Origin: Liolophura sinensis
Taxonomy: Eukaryota; Mollusca; Polyplacophora; Chitonida; Chitonidae
DNA length: 64,000 nucleotides
Direction: 5' to 3'
Assembly (NCBI RefSeq): GCF_032854445.1
Contig: NC_088295.1
Span: 25,965,385 to 26,029,384, forward strand
Part shown: positions 13,561 to 27,800 of the stretch, piece after piece
Position numbering within the stretch: position 1 is the first letter of the stretch
Layout: each line of letters begins with the position of its first letter
Made by a program: the position numbers and the translations under genes
Notes under the pieces: generated by a model
What the model was told of the DNA's origin: nothing
Database searches by the model: none
The model's input: only the letters and a program-made list of their open reading frames with translations

Positions 13561-14453
13561 GAAATTGCTTTGGTTGTATTTATTGAATTTATTATGAGTG
13601 GTTGGGGTGTGGTACTTTTCGCAGGAAACCTGGAAGCATTTTGTTCTTAGCTAGGAGCTGGCATGAGCTCTTAGGGGGACTTTCCTCTATCCCTCTGGGG
13701 TTGTGTATCCTGACTGACATCTTGATACATGCTACCACAGGAGATCACCAAATTAGAACAGTTAATTTGACCATGCTCGCATTCCCCAAGTCTTCCCCAT
13801 TCCATCTTTCCAATTTACTTCTATCATTCATAAGGTGCTCCTTGGTACCTCCGCCGGATTCCGAATGCCATCAGAGCTGATCAATTTCATACTGGCCACC
13901 GTTGGCGATATTGATTTTTTTTTCCTCCGCCAGCGAAGATCCCTGTCTTCAAACACTTCCTTTCAGTTTGGGATAGCACAGTGCCCCTACTTCACCAATT
14001 GCTGCGGACGTACGTACAAACATAGAAGTGGCGACCACAGGTTTCCCGGAATTCCCGGCCTGACCCAACACCCCTTGCATCATCAATATTAACCTTAGCT
14101 GAGAGCCTGTTTACCATGGTCTTTAACTCGAGCTCTGTCACCCTGGCCAGTCAGAGAGAGGAGATTTTAGGCCAGTCTTCCAGCCAACCAGGCAGTCTGT
14201 CTCAGTTCTCCTTGAACCTGTCTCGCCGCCTGACAATTGGTACAAGCAGTATAAATGGCTGGCAGATTTAATTTTTAAGTCACTACAGCATTTGGCAGTG
14301 TTGTACATTCGTGATGGAATGAGTGACCTTATGGTGAACACCCCTAAGCCACGCTAACCAGCAAATGTGCTTTACAGTAGTTCCCTGTCTGACAATGGGG
14401 TATAAGCCTGCAGGTGAAGTCAAGGCTCACAGCTGACGGCACACGAAGCCAGC

Positions 14454-16004
14454 ATGGAGCGAGAGAGTGGACCATCTATAAAACATGAAGCAGCAATGAC
14501 AAGATACAAAGGTGGAAGTCAGGTCACACCAATGATCACCAGCACGAGAGGTCTGTCACAACCACTGCTAGCCTGGGGCCATGTGTTCAGTAAGCGCCCC
14601 CAAGGCTGGAGGTGTTGGCCCAACAGGCTGATGCAGTGTCGAAAGCTAGGACTACTCTTCCTCAGTATTTATGTTGTCTCCGTGTTTGGAATGTTTCTTA
14701 TCTTCGCCGCCTTGGACCACCAGGACATGTTAAACTTTCAGTCAGCCAGCCGTCGCCTACACTGGGGACATGTCCCTGACTCTCCGCCTAATCAGGTAAT
14801 GTGCCCCAAGGCCAATCAGTCTTCCGTGAACTACATCAAGGTGGACAATAGAATTCAGGTTATATCTGCCTTCTTTGATACTCGTCTTGAACAATCTGAT
14901 TACGTGAGGGCCATTCTAGTGGTAATGGGGAAATTTGGTCTTCCAAAGCTGTATTGCACAGTGCAGGTTGTGAACAGTTCGGACTCCCAGTACATGGTAC
15001 AAAATCTCACAGTAAGGGCTAACCTTTACGAGTTCAATGAAAATCACGAGAGACGATACGGGGGACAACTGTTGTCATGTCCTATCCCCAAGGCCTTGGT
15101 GCTTATGGCCTGTGTTGTAGAACTTACCACTATTTCCAGGCGCTCACCTAACAGAACGGTCAGTGTCACTATGTCCAGCATTTCTACAGACCAATCCAGA
15201 CCCAAGTATAAATTTTCTGTGTGTGTGCCGCCATTGTGGGGCTATGCAAAACCTACACAGATTGTGGAGTTTGTAGAGATTCTGAAACTACTAGGCATTC
15301 AGCATGTTCATTTCTATGTGATGCAAAACAACAATAAACACACATATTTCCCGAATGAGAAGCAAGTGAGGCCGTACTTACAATATTATCAAGACCAAGG
15401 CCATGCTACAGTGACTAAATGGACACTGCCTTCACGTAGTCCAGTGGAAATCTGGTATTATGGTCAAGTGTTGGCTATACATGACTGTCTGTATAACTAC
15501 ATGGGAGAGAGTGAGTATGTAGCTTTCAATGATATAGATGAAATTCTTGTGCCGCGCATTGCCCCAAACTGGAGTGGCCTTATTGACTATCTACAGAGCA
15601 ACAACAACGGCAGTCACTGTGGTTATCGCATTAACATGTCTTTCTTCCCTCCCATGCCTGTAATGGGGCCTGTGATAATGAACAGTGCTTTTCGGTCTTC
15701 CAAAACAACAGACATCAGGACAAAATGTATTGTGCGCCCAGAGAGAATTTTTGAAATGGGAATTCATCACATTAGTAAACAATTAAAAGAGGAGTGGCAT
15801 CCTCTGCATGTGTCTGACAGAGTGGCTCTGATTCACCATTATCGCACCTGTGATTCCATGTTTGGTATGAAGTGTGGAATCATGACTGAAGACAGAACGT
15901 TACTACAACATCAACAGAACTTTAGCAAAAATTACCTTGATGTCATAGAGACAGTCAAAAGACTAAAACTACAGGGAGTTAAAAAACAAGTTGTGAATTC
16001 ATAG
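14454..16004 (+). CDS. GT92-family glycosyltransferase, type II membrane protein
   Basis: The protein has 516 residues. A basic cytosolic N-terminus precedes one membrane segment (about 65-87, LGLLFLSIYVVSVFGMF), as in Golgi glycosyltransferases. A lumenal stem follows, then the GT92 (formerly DUF23) catalytic domain from about 252 to 500: FSVCVPPLWG (254-263), the helix pair VEFVEILKLLGIQHVHFYV, the metal/nucleotide-sugar motif FNDIDEILVPR (358-368; DxD = D360, D362), and a C-terminal LIHHYRTC. There are about eight N-x-S/T sites, for example N121, N184, N233, N394. Characterised GT92 members such as worm GALT-1 add beta-1,4-galactose to core fucose; the substrate here is unknown. The frame is uninterrupted, unlike the fragmented genes nearby. 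The first ATG is used; the frame is stopped upstream. An ATTAAA lies just after the stop (16014-16019). Confidence 0.93.
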   Translation: MERESGPSIKHEAAMTRYKGGSQVTPMITSTRGLSQPLLAWGHVFSKRPQGWRCWPNRLMQCRKLGLLFLSIYVVSVFGMFLIFAALDHQDMLNFQSASRRLHWGHVPDSPPNQVMCPKANQSSVNYIKVDNRIQVISAFFDTRLEQSDYVRAILVVMGKFGLPKLYCTVQVVNSSDSQYMVQNLTVRANLYEFNENHERRYGGQLLSCPIPKALVLMACVVELTTISRRSPNRTVSVTMSSISTDQSRPKYKFSVCVPPLWGYAKPTQIVEFVEILKLLGIQHVHFYVMQNNNKHTYFPNEKQVRPYLQYYQDQGHATVTKWTLPSRSPVEIWYYGQVLAIHDCLYNYMGESEYVAFNDIDEILVPRIAPNWSGLIDYLQSNNNGSHCGYRINMSFFPPMPVMGPVIMNSAFRSSKTTDIRTKCIVRPERIFEMGIHHISKQLKEEWHPLHVSDRVALIHHYRTCDSMFGMKCGIMTEDRTLLQHQQNFSKNYLDVIETVKRLKLQGVKKQVVNS

Positions 16005-16013
16005 AGATGTAAA

Positions 16014-16019
16014 ATTAAA
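16014..16019 (+). terminator. possible polyadenylation signal of the GT92 gene
   Basis: ATTAAA lies 10 bases after the stop codon. Further AATTAAA copies lie near 16316, so the site actually used is uncertain. Confidence 0.3.
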
Positions 16020-19000
16020 GCAGAGACTGTGAAATGCAGTTTTCATTTTTCCAAATCTTTCTTTAATCGCTGGTGGAACCGACAAAGCTGGTACATCACT
16101 TTGTGACTACCCTGCATAAAAATGGCAAAACAGACATGTAACTATTTACATATATCCTTGGGCTAAGTTCTAGTTGGGAAGAAAACCAAACCATGCAAAA
16201 TGATTCATTTTTAAGTTTTTTATGTTAACTGTAAAATACCGGCACTTCCCAGAAACTAATTTCAGCCCTTTCAAAATTAAACAGAAACAGATTTTCTGGC
16301 ATGATTTGGATAACTGAATTAAAGCTGTGCTGCACTAATAGATCTTGTTCACTACTCACATGATGCAGCCCACTCATGTTGTTAATATTTGATAGTTCAC
16401 GCTGGTATAAGAATAAGCATCACTGTGGTTTAACTTGATCAGGAAACGTACAACTGTATGTTTGTATCATCTAACTGTAAAACATGTATGATCACATGGT
16501 ACACTGGTACGATGATGAAACTGTCTTCTTTTTCAAACTGGTTTCAAATAGTTCACAAATATCATGATTTTTTATATTCTGTTTAAGTAACAACAGACTT
16601 ATTATATATATTATCATCTCTGTAACTATTTGTCAAATATATCCAAAATCAATGAACATCAGGTCATTTGTTATTAAAAATTTAAACATTTCTTCATCGT
16701 AAAATTAAAAAAACTATTAATAATTTAATAAAAGAATGATACACAGTAAAAGGGTTGAAACTAAGACTTCTAACTGGGGTCTTTGACAATACAACTTCAG
16801 CTTATTGGGGTGATAAAGGGTGAGAATAACCAGATGCACTTCATGTACAATATTGTAGCGTGGAGCACACTTATAGGACTGTCAAGAGAAAGGAAGGTAG
16901 GGGAAGGGGTAGAAAAGAAAAAGAAAGAGTGCCTGCAAATTTCTTCTCACTTCAGAGTCAAAGGTGACCAACGAATGTTTACTGGATACAGGCACGAACA
17001 GCCTGTTCAAACCTTCCTGCCTGTTCCATGTTGACACCGGCCGTGGACTGTATTGACTCAGTCCTCCCAGGTAAGTGTTGAAACATTGACTTGGGATTAT
17101 TCTTAACTTAACACACTTATAGCAGACTGCAGCTATTGTTTAACCTTAGAAAAGAGCATGTATGTGGCTCAGAGAAAAGTTCTACCTTAAGTCTCCCTAA
17201 ATGAGCTAAGAAAACAAGATTATCAGCCTGCATGTGTAAAGTGTGACTACACAAACAGTGTGGGCGATTGTGTATTAAGAATTAATGCTACAAGCAGTAA
17301 ACACAGGGAAACAAATATTGAAAAGGAAGCTAAATGTTAAATACCACTGACTTTAAGATCTCAAAAAGTCTGCACTTATTAAAAGCTAATAAGTGTGAAA
17401 TTATTTGTTAATTACATTCCGATGGACATTAATGAAGACAGTGCATATTACATGTGACAAGGATTTGTGGAAAAATTGTAATGATTATTCATATATTGCC
17501 AATCATCTGATAATTGGAAAGTCATGCCCAATTACTTCAAATCTATAAAATAAATTACTGCTGTTTAATTACAATTCTTCAGAGAAATTTAAAGCCTCAA
17601 AACTGCGAGATGAATTATCAAATACAAGTACCAATGACATAAGAAGTAATCTTTGACATATATATATATATATATATTTCATGTGATCTATTAAAATGAT
17701 AGGTTCAGTTTCATCAAATTTTTGAACAACAGTATAAAAAATAAATTCTCTCTGCTTTATAATTTTTTTTTTACTTCATTCTATTTGAAAGCACGTGAAA
17801 ATGCATGTAGGACTGACAGTAAATGTCCAACATGCTACAGACCATGGGCAAACTTCATTTACTGGAGTAAATTACACACATAATGTTACCCATATGTACA
17901 AGGTCTTAGATCTAATAAAGGTGAACAAAAATGTATGCCTCACTCACCCATCATCTCAAAATATTTTAAAACAATTCAATGCTATGAGAGGTTACATGAT
18001 GTGAATTCCAGGAATGAATTATATGTGTATCTGTGTGGAGATTTGGAATGAGAGAGTGCATGGACACGAGAGTAATGTATCTCACAGAGGTGATTTGTCA
18101 CCACCATATGGATGGTTCAAATTAAGCCGTACTGTATGCTTTAAGCTTTGTTCTGGTTACTGTACCAACGCCAAAGTATACCAAGTAACCTCATACCACC
18201 AGGAAATATCATGGGGAGAAACTCCAGCAATTCCTCAAAGTGCTGTATATAACCAAAAAGTTTGTCCTTGACTAAGTTACTCATTTTGCCCGATTCTTGG
18301 ATTTCTTTAGATCATATTAACTGAAAGGTGTTTTCAGGTCTGTTTGGAAGAATAGGTATCCTACTGAAGGTAAAACATAGCATTTTATGACCATCAATTG
18401 CTTCTAAAAACAAAATTATAGGTATAATTTGTATCGTTCAGGATGTAAACATAAAAGCATGGCATGAAAATATATGCAATGTATTGGTTCACATTTACAG
18501 TTTTTTTGATTGGTGTTTGAACTCTACACTTCTGAATTAAAAATGTTTACTAGTCCAACGGCAGTCTGGCATGGAGGAAAGCCCTTACAAAAAAGTGCTC
18601 TGAAGAAACACTGTCCTTTTTGCAGGTTATGATCATCATACACAGATGTCACCAAGCAGATCAATTAATTGTCACAAATCTATAATAAATGCACCATGAT
18701 GGTCTCGCGTGAACATGCGGGGCATTTAATTTGGTATGCCACAGTGAAGGCCGTGCAATCACAGGCTGCATGATAATCTCAAATATGGTATCTGTGTTTC
18801 CACCATTTGTTAACCCATTGGTCCTTAAATTTGGCAGGCCTCAGTGAAGTGCCATTACAGGATATTTATATGCACATATCAGTGCTCAATACATAGGAGT
18901 GCAGAGTAATTCTTTCTCCATAAAGGCGCATATTGAAGAATTACAAAAGTTGTACAGAAAAGTAAATATTGGCCAGAGCTCTATGCTCCAACAGCGCACA

Positions 19001-19330
19001 TGAACAATAGACCTTATTAGTGAAGCAAAGCATTTGACAGCAAAACTGGTCATACATCTTATGGTATATGGCAGAAACCCAGTCATTTGATATGGTAAAC
19101 TGACCAACACTACATGAGTTTGCTTAATTCCCTGCTTTGCAAGAAACTACAGATATTATCCCAGTGAACAGACGTCAAAATGCAATTCATCACCATTGCA
19201 TCAGTCATATCTGCATGTAGAGACAAAATTATAGCGTTACCAGAATCCCATCATTCTGACACAGACAACCCAAATGTGAATATAAATGGCAAACTCATGA
19301 ATGGCATGATTACTGCAAATTTTGACTTAC
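16020..19330. other. no recognised gene
   Basis: AT-rich sequence with an (AT)n run at about 17657-17678 and a possible reverse SINE fragment at 18503-18600 ('gattggtgtttgaactc'). A good plus-strand donor (CCCAG|GTAAGTG) sits near 17070 but no coding exon is visible before it. Confidence 0.4.
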
Positions 19331-19363
19331 CTGATGCCACAGTTATTGTACTGTGAAACCATT
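19331..19363 (-). CDS. small unidentified coding exon (33 nt)
   Basis: On the minus strand an acceptor (CTGCTGCTTCAG) and donor (CAG|GTAAGT) enclose 33 bases. They read as EWFHSTITVAS in the phase that would continue the exon at 24744-24824 (both phase 1). A short exon with two strong splice sites and a matching phase is suggestive only. Confidence 0.3.
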
Positions 19364-22300
19364 CTGAAGCAGCAGTCAGAGAAAACATCACCCTACGACC
19401 TCGCCCTTCCTGAGGGATGAGGTAATGTGTATGTATCTATGTATATGTGTAAGTCAGTGCCAAAAGTCATCAAAGAAAAGTACAATCGCAAGCCTGCATG
19501 TAAACTTAATTTAACGAAGTGGCCTTTTTGGCACAAGAAAATTGTCTTGTGGTTGTCCTAGATGCCCATGGATGCTGTGGCTGTGGTCTAAAAATGCCAG
19601 ACACACAACAAAGCCGGGCACAGCACACCACCAGACTGTCTAAGCAGACTCAGCAAATTCAAATTTGAAGGTAAATACATAAAACCTAGTTTTGTGTCAC
19701 AAAACAGACTGCAGTCTTCTGTTTCTGGCTATTCCCATATGGTATACGTCTTTGGGTGTCAGATTAGGCCATTACGATCGTAAGAATTTGTGGGTCGTCA
19801 ATGCAGCATAAATCGTTCGTAGTACATCACAGATGCACACGACCTTTATACTGATACAGCAAGGAATGATTTATATGACCAGCTGCAGCATGGAAGGGCT
19901 CCATCAGTATTTGTTTCACTTCTCTGACCTGATGGTCACCTATCTCTAGATTGATTATTTACTGATTGATTGATTGATTGACTTTCAATCTGAAGGTATT
20001 AAACAGTATTTCTTCAATAATGTTTCTATGAGCATTATGTATATTTATCTTTCTTGTGTACAGCCTTGTTTACTACACAATATAATGTATATTTAAACAG
20101 TAACTATGACAAAAGACGAAAGGGGTATATAATTACATGTATCTTTAACAACATAAATAGACTATGTAATTTTGAATAATACAGTTTAATTACAACAAAG
20201 GTAGAGAGATATGTTTGATGTGTATCTTTCAGTTCAATAATACCATAAAAACCATTTATCAATTGTAAATGTTCTGTAAGACAAGAAATTCAAAAGGTCT
20301 TCATAAAAACAACATTATTAAAGAAATAAGCAGCTATATATACTGTAAACCTTCAACCTTTTCAACCACTAAAACCCTTTTATTCAGAGGAATTTAAGCA
20401 TACAATTATTATGAAAAGGATGCTAAAAATGATTTGTTTGTTTCATTAATGATGCAAACTTCAAAAAACTGCACAAATTATTTCTCTACACCCCATCACC
20501 CATAGTTCCCATGTTTCACAATATCGTTTGCAGACGCAGATGAAAAGGTTGAAGAACATACACACATTTATCTCTCTGGCCAAGAAACTTTATAAATGCC
20601 GAAAAAAAGAGTAAAAGAGTATTTGAATAAATAAGTATAAGAGCCAATAACTGAAAAACAAAAATCCCTTATGTAACATATACACACTAGTGCATAGAAA
20701 AGAAATGCAACTTGTTTAGTTCATTAAGTTTGGAGAAATTATTGATGAGATCTGTTGATGGCATTAAAGACATCAGGAGAAAGATGTGGACATTAAGTCT
20801 AGCTGTTGTATCACCACTTCCCAAGATGCCCAAAAAAACAAAATGTGCAAAAAACGATCTAGCTTTGACAGATTATAATAAGAATTTGTTTTTATATAAG
20901 GAACAATGATTCCTTACGTCAACAAATAATGGTATAGATAATTCAATATACAAAATCTATCTTTCAGGTTTAAATGATGCACAAGATATTGTATTTCCTG
21001 ATTATGCCAACTAACAATTTTTGGATTACTTTGAGTCTTTTATACAGTAGCAGAAGTTTATCTTCGAGGTTTGTCCTATCTGTAAACTGGGACGAGGAGA
21101 TGAGTTAATGCGCTGTGTAACCAGTATAAAGATCTAAGCAACTGTGAAAAGCTTGTGGTTCCAGCTGGTTGCCCACATGCTGTACATTACGTGACCAGGC
21201 CATTTTAAAGTACCAGCCACAGCAGGAAATGGATCGCTGAGGTCCCGAGTGTAATCTCCTGTTTAAAGCAATGACCATCATTTACTAATCTCACTTCCCC
21301 AATGAAATGATCATCAATCATCTCTCATGGAGACTAAATTCAATTTTGATCACTATCTTAGTATATACCCTAGCATGTGAAGTAACGGTGGGGTGTTCTT
21401 TAATAAAGCTGATTCACTGGAAAGATGTCAATCTTTGATGATGAATGCGTTTCCAAGCGAGATGGCCAAGCAGCCACGTAACTCAACCACATAAAAGACA
21501 ATGCGCTTCATTCGGGCAATACACTTTTGACGCCACAGTCTGACGCAAAGCTGCCATTAGACCACTGCTGGATACACGCATGCATATAAATTATCACTGA
21601 ACAAATTCGCCAAATTCCATGATCTGCCCATGACGAGCTTCTAGGTTCTAGAGTTTTGCTGCCAGCTGACGGTGGCAGACTGAACAGGGAGTACTGTACT
21701 GCTTACATGATGAATTGATCAGTACCTACACGCCACCTTCAAGAAGAACAACTCAATTATTGGACGGGTCTATCTAGACACAAGATCGAAGAAATACCCA
21801 GAGGGGCAGGTATCAGCTGGTACTTCTGTCACTCCATTACAAAACAAGTGACTTTTTCACCAGCAAACTGATTAATGTGCCTATAACAGATATTGCCTAC
21901 AACAGAAATTTTTCTGGAAGAGGCAAACTAATTACTGATCTCAGTGAAGCATAAAAAACAAAAAAAGACAGCATTGTTTTGGTAGTGGTTGTCACATATT
22001 ACTTTTTCAAATAACATTCCAAGTGTACATGTAAGTAACAGTCTCGGCACAAGCCTATTTTGAAAGTGGAATAATATATCTAAAACTACATATTTGAACA
22101 GACCTTTGAAATGGCTTTGTCACACAACACCCGATAAAGGTATGTACACTGTCCACATGGAAGCTAGTAATTTTTCCAACAAAGGCGGATGCACTTTGAG
22201 TCAAAATACAAATACAAACAGTTCACATATCAAAATACACTAAACTATGCAAAAGCAATTATTTGTACAGCAATGCTCATAGCCTTTACAGTACTCTGTA

Positions 22301-24743
22301 CACCTAAATATCACACTGTAATCCTGGATTGAAAGAGAATTATTGCAACATGGAACTTTCTTCTTCTCACTAGAGAGGATTTGCTACATTTCATGGTGGA
22401 CAATTAGAGGGAAAGCGATATTTCTCGATACTTTCTTTCATTCTGCAGCAATGAGGTGTCTTTTCACTGTAGTTCAGGAGAAGATGGAGAATTACTGGAG
22501 TGAAAGGAAGCAAACCTATAATCACACTTCAAAGTGTGTCTTGTCAAAGTTAATCAAATTCACTGGAGAGCCCATTGATTCCTGGCAGGCCCTATATCCT
22601 GACTACAACAGCGGTCTCCCGCTGGCCATTGTCAGTCTGCGCTGAAGGGGCATGCAACCAGCTGCCTTAGATTACATATCATCTCCACTCATTCAGCTGC
22701 CACAAGATCGCCCAGCTCTCCTTCAATGGCCATGTTTACAAAACCAATGGGCCACATGTGGAATTTAGGTGAAAATTAACATTTGATGTGTTCAAAGACA
22801 GTGCACATAAACTAAAAAATACCAGAGATGCTGAAGAGCTGTTCTCCAATACAAGTCTGCTCCAGGATTATGACGGTTGGTTCGGAAAAGGTCACATATT
22901 GAGAGTTCCATCCAAAATCTTCTCGATACTGAGAACAGATTAAGGAAATCTGAATGCGGATTAAAAATTCATCATAAGTTACAGTCCTGAAACAGCACTA
23001 CATGTAACATTAAACCCTTAGACTACGCTAAGCTATGATGTTCCTACAGCTATGTGATACTCTGAAGACAGACTGATAGTAAAACATGGCTTTACATTTA
23101 GAAATCTACCAGATGAACTCTCAGTCATTTCGATATATGTCCTCTGAAAGTGAAACATGCCATTTTCCAGCTTACACAAGACCACAAATAGACTCTGGCC
23201 TACAACACTATGAACAATCAACAGCCAAGAGTGTACTAAACCCAGTTACCAACTGCTAGTGATATAATGGTTCAAGGAGCCAAAAACAGACTGTAAGTCA
23301 ATGTATGAAACATTTGCAAGTTTGTTCATATGAACATGGGTTAAAATGAAATAGCTAGGTTCAACTCTATATTAATAGACCAGTTAACACATGTTTTTGT
23401 TTTTTGTTATTTACTGCTGTATTCAAGAATTTTTCAGTAATATGATTTACAACTAGTGGAAACCAGAGTGCCCAGAGCAAACACTTGTTGATAATGTCTA
23501 TCACCCTACAGGTACCATATCATAAAACATCATCAAAAGTATAAAGATGAACATATACATGGAGGATGGAGCACCTGGTGTCCATGGTAACACTTTCATT
23601 ACTGACAATACTGTGTGGTGGCCAAAATAAATACAAGATATTTGTTCAGCCTGGATAGGGTAAAGACCAGGGGCATTTTAAGTTATCATAAAAAAAAAAA
23701 CAGATACCGGTAATCCAGATTATATGATAAATTGCTTGTGGGCAAAGGTTAGTTTTGGCGGGGGAACTAGCTGCCTGCACCTGGGGAGTAGAAATCAATC
23801 AGCTACTGTATCACCTGCCAACTCAGCACTTTCCGCAGCCCATTCGCTCTGGTACATTACCCACAATGACAACTTTTTCCTCAGGAATCCTGTCTCATTT
23901 CTACCTATCTGAGGAAATCGCCAAGCACCTCTCGAGTCCAAGGACACTGTTTTTTGTGTTGTTTTATGATCCGTAGGTTGTTCTGTAATCCATGAGGTGT
24001 AATGAAGTCTAGAAAGCTTTCAAAACACTGAAGTTTTGCCAAACTTTGCCACAATACATTTCACACTTAAGAGCAGTGAGATCGTTTGAACCAGTGGAAT
24101 TTCCCATTGCTAAAATGAAAAAATTAAAAAAGGCAGACATTCTACATGACACTGAACATGTAAGAGATATTAAATCATTTAGTAAAGGTAACACTTTCTG
24201 AATACATTTAAAGCTCAAATCATTAAATGTGTATTTTATTTCATCTGCAAACAGGGATTCCGCCAACAAGCTTGGATCAATGTAATTACACCATGTCAAG
24301 GTTAACATGAATTCCCTTTCCCTTAATTATCTTTTCCCATCTGGCAGACAATTCTGGACATTGAAGTGATTGCAAAACATTAATCTACACTGCTATCTAC
24401 ATAGTTATCCCTTCTTTTCTCAGACAAAGTTGACAGCCTCCCAGGACATATTACATGTTCACCAGGTGAAGTGAATTCCTCTGATGAGTCTGGAAAACAT
24501 ACATTCAGTAACCAAAAGAGTGTACTTCTATTGAACATTGATTACCTGTCTACTGACAAACAAAATATTCTATTAAAAAATGACATGTTAGTAGAAGTGC
24601 ACCTATCAGTACATGTATGTCATTCCAAATGCTCTTTGTTATTAAAACTGGCCCTATTAAAAAATGAAACTTTAACTCATCCTTAACTTATAACTACAGT
24701 TTAGCAAACACACCAAAAGGTATTTAAGTAGCTTTGCTCTTAC
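19364..24743. other. no recognised gene
   Basis: Mostly AT-rich. It includes a GATT microsatellite near 19960 and a degraded reverse SINE near 23400-23520. The 100-aa frame at 22343-22645 (+) has no recognisable domain or splice support. Confidence 0.4.
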
Positions 24744-24824
24744 CTTTCTTTTCCTCCGGTTTGAGGAGAAACAGATAATTTATGAAGAAATCTGCCTCTT
24801 CACACGTGGCCTTGTGAATCATAT
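24744..24824 (-). CDS. unidentified coding exon (81 nt)
   Basis: The minus strand gives an acceptor (AAATCTAG), 81 open bases reading through TCEEADFFINYLF and LKPEEKK, then a strong donor (AAAG|GTAAGAG). Composition and charge pattern look like real protein. I do not recognise the family. It may belong with the 33-nt exon at 19331-19363, which would make the next residues EWFHST. It is not part of COPS3 as known in other animals. Confidence 0.45.
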
Positions 24825-27800
24825 CTAGATTTATTTCTAGAAATAATACTGTGTCTGTTGTTTAGCTTGCACCACCACATACACAGACAAGTCATAAAGT
24901 GCCAAGTTTTAATCTTCCAGAAACCACTTGGCTCTTTCCAGTTTTCAGTGTTTTCAGTGCCAAACAACTTCAATTATTTTCTGTTTGTTCTGCATTGGTG
25001 CAGCAATGAAACAAAAAGCAACCCAAAACTACCGAGTTAGTGTACATTTCTCTTGCCTGTTCTCTTTATATAGTTTTTATATACTTTCAACGCATGTATA
25101 AGTAATTGCTCCTATTTTTGTACAAGAACATCTTCAACAATCTTAACTGATACAAATCCCACATGTGTACAGAATATGTCCCCAAGGCAGCAATATATCA
25201 CTGCTTTGAGAAGTAAAAGCGTAACTTTCCTAAATTAGCTGACACAAATTCTCCCTCTTTCTATTGTCTTTTTCATTGCTGTTCCTTGAATATACTGATT
25301 TAGGACGCTTCTGTGATGTTTTTTTAACTTAAATGAGATAAAGCCACACTTGATGGGTCTTTGGCAATTCTTGACTGCCCACGGTTATTTAACTACATGG
25401 TAGTCCCAAATAAGGGTAAGATTGTTATTGAAGGCAATCAAACATTGGACATAATGCACCCTACATGTACAATTGCACCATCCAAGATATCCAGTCAGAA
25501 TGGAACCAACAGGTCATCACCAATCCACATTCCATGGACACAGATACTGGTTGAAATACAAATGGATTCTACTCACACTAGAAAGAAATGTTTATGCAAA
25601 ATCCGTCTCAAAATGTCACTCTATATACCAAAAAAACCAATGACAGGCACATATAACAGCACTAAGAGATGTACATCTGCAATAGATCACATAGATTTCC
25701 AGATATGCTAATCAAACGCATCCAAAGTCAACAAAAGCCAAAGGTAAGAGTAAAGTACATTGGTTACAAGTAAAAGTAAAGTTTTGGTTACAGCCTTTTT
25801 TTTTGTCAATTGAGCAAAGCAGATGTATGAAGCAAGTCCCTCTGGTGTATTCTGTTATCTTACAATCTAACAGAAAAACATTTACCCTTGTAGATACAGG
25901 AGATAAGCTGAGTCAATAACTCACTTGGGAGTCTGCTCGCTATAAATGTAATAGTGTTTGTCTGGGCCAAACTGTGCCTTTACTATCATCATATGGCCCT
26001 AGACTGAAAATGGTCCCCACGGTAATGCTATAGTTCTGAGGAGTGATGACACATGGTACATCACACAGCCCCGATAAGTGGCTAATCAAACCATAGAAGG
26101 ATCCTTTGTGACAGGCAGCTTTCTCAGGAGAACATGAGTACTGACTAATCACAATACGATGTATCGACACTGCAATCCCCAAATTATACACAGCTACTAA
26201 AAATTCTGAGTTTCCCTGTCAAATCAGATACTTGCAGGCAGACTTTATTAGTTACATTGTCCCCTGGCTAATCGACCATTCAGCATTGATAGCCAAGCTA
26301 ACTCAAACGAGCCATGTGGATGAATTTGATATAAGGGTAAGGCTGAACAGATTAAATCAATATGAACATTCGAAGGTAAAACAATTTATTCCAAATCCAT
26401 GAAAGAGGAATTTCAATGTATCTACACTAAGTTATAACATTTACATACTCTCCTGTAACCTCTGAAGTTTACTTAATATTATTAAATATACTGACAGAAC
26501 TTTTTAATGCCAATCGTCCAAGAGCCCCTCATATACAATAACAAAAGGCATGGAAGGTTAAATTATAAAACAAAACATCCTCCAAATATCCATCTTAAAA
26601 AGTAATCAATACACAAGGTGTATAATTTCAAAAGTTTCTGTTTTGTGAAGGTTTCAATAACCGACATTGTGATACATGTAGATGTCTATTAATTGCCAAT
26701 GGCTGAATATGTCTACAGTCGGTGATCAGACCAACTGTGGTAAACTGCACTATGGTGGCAATGTCTGTCTCCAAATCCAATGTGCAAGCATGTCAAGTCT
26801 GACTTTCAAACTGGCAATCTGGCAATCCACATATAAACATTTGACATACTTTCTGGACTTATTTAATTTAATACTGAAGACCTTTTTTCACTTTTCTGCA
26901 TTGGTGAAGGAAACACCCAAGTTTGCAAGTTAGTAATAATTTTTGTTTTGTGTAACATACAGACTTGAACACCTTGTGGTCTTGAACAACCTTAAGATTA
27001 AGACTCCATGAACAATAGTTTGGGAATCTAAAAATACCCAATCTAAGAGGCTGTGGTGGCAATCTTAGTACTTCCTAGGGTTGGAACTAATGAAGTAGTG
27101 AGATGTATGAACTGGTGAAATAGTGGCTTGTCTAGTGTAGGATGTGGCTTTTGTGATGTCTCATGTCGGGGGTCTTTTAATTGGTGTGTTATTTCACTGT
27201 GGCAAATACTATAAATACATTGTATTTTTTGCATTGTTAATAACCTATTACAAGAAAATAATAAATAAATAAATAACCAAATAAAATAAATAAATCCAAG
27301 GCAAATAAACGAAATGAAACCAGAACATTAAGGCTTTAATTAACTGGCATGTTATATCAGTTAAGCTTTATGTGGCAGAAATCACATAAATGACAGATGA
27401 CTTTTAGTGATTACGGTTTCACACATCATTCAACTGAGATGTAGACAGCCAGCAAAGCTATGGTTAAGTACGTTAAACCGAAAGCATGGATTTAAGCCAT
27501 CAAGTTTAGCAGTCTACAAAAAAGGAATACCTTAGGGAGCATAATAGTTAATGTATTTCCCACGACATTGACAATTATAGAAGAAGACAAAATAGATAAT
27601 GTACAGAAAGAGGTTGTAGCACATGACTTTCAAGCTGCACAAGGTGCCTGCAAAGTAGAGATTATTTTGTCTGTGGAGAATTAATTATCTTGCGCTACCC
27701 TCATATGTGAAGGTCAACATGCATGGAAATCCTGATAAGCCTACTGGAACCACTCAAAAGTGGCAATGGCTTTAAGAAAACAGCTGATGTACACAATGTT

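Noticed and set aside
25361-25711. 116-residue plus-strand frame
   Set aside because: No family resemblance, and it lies in AT-rich DNA without splice or promoter support.
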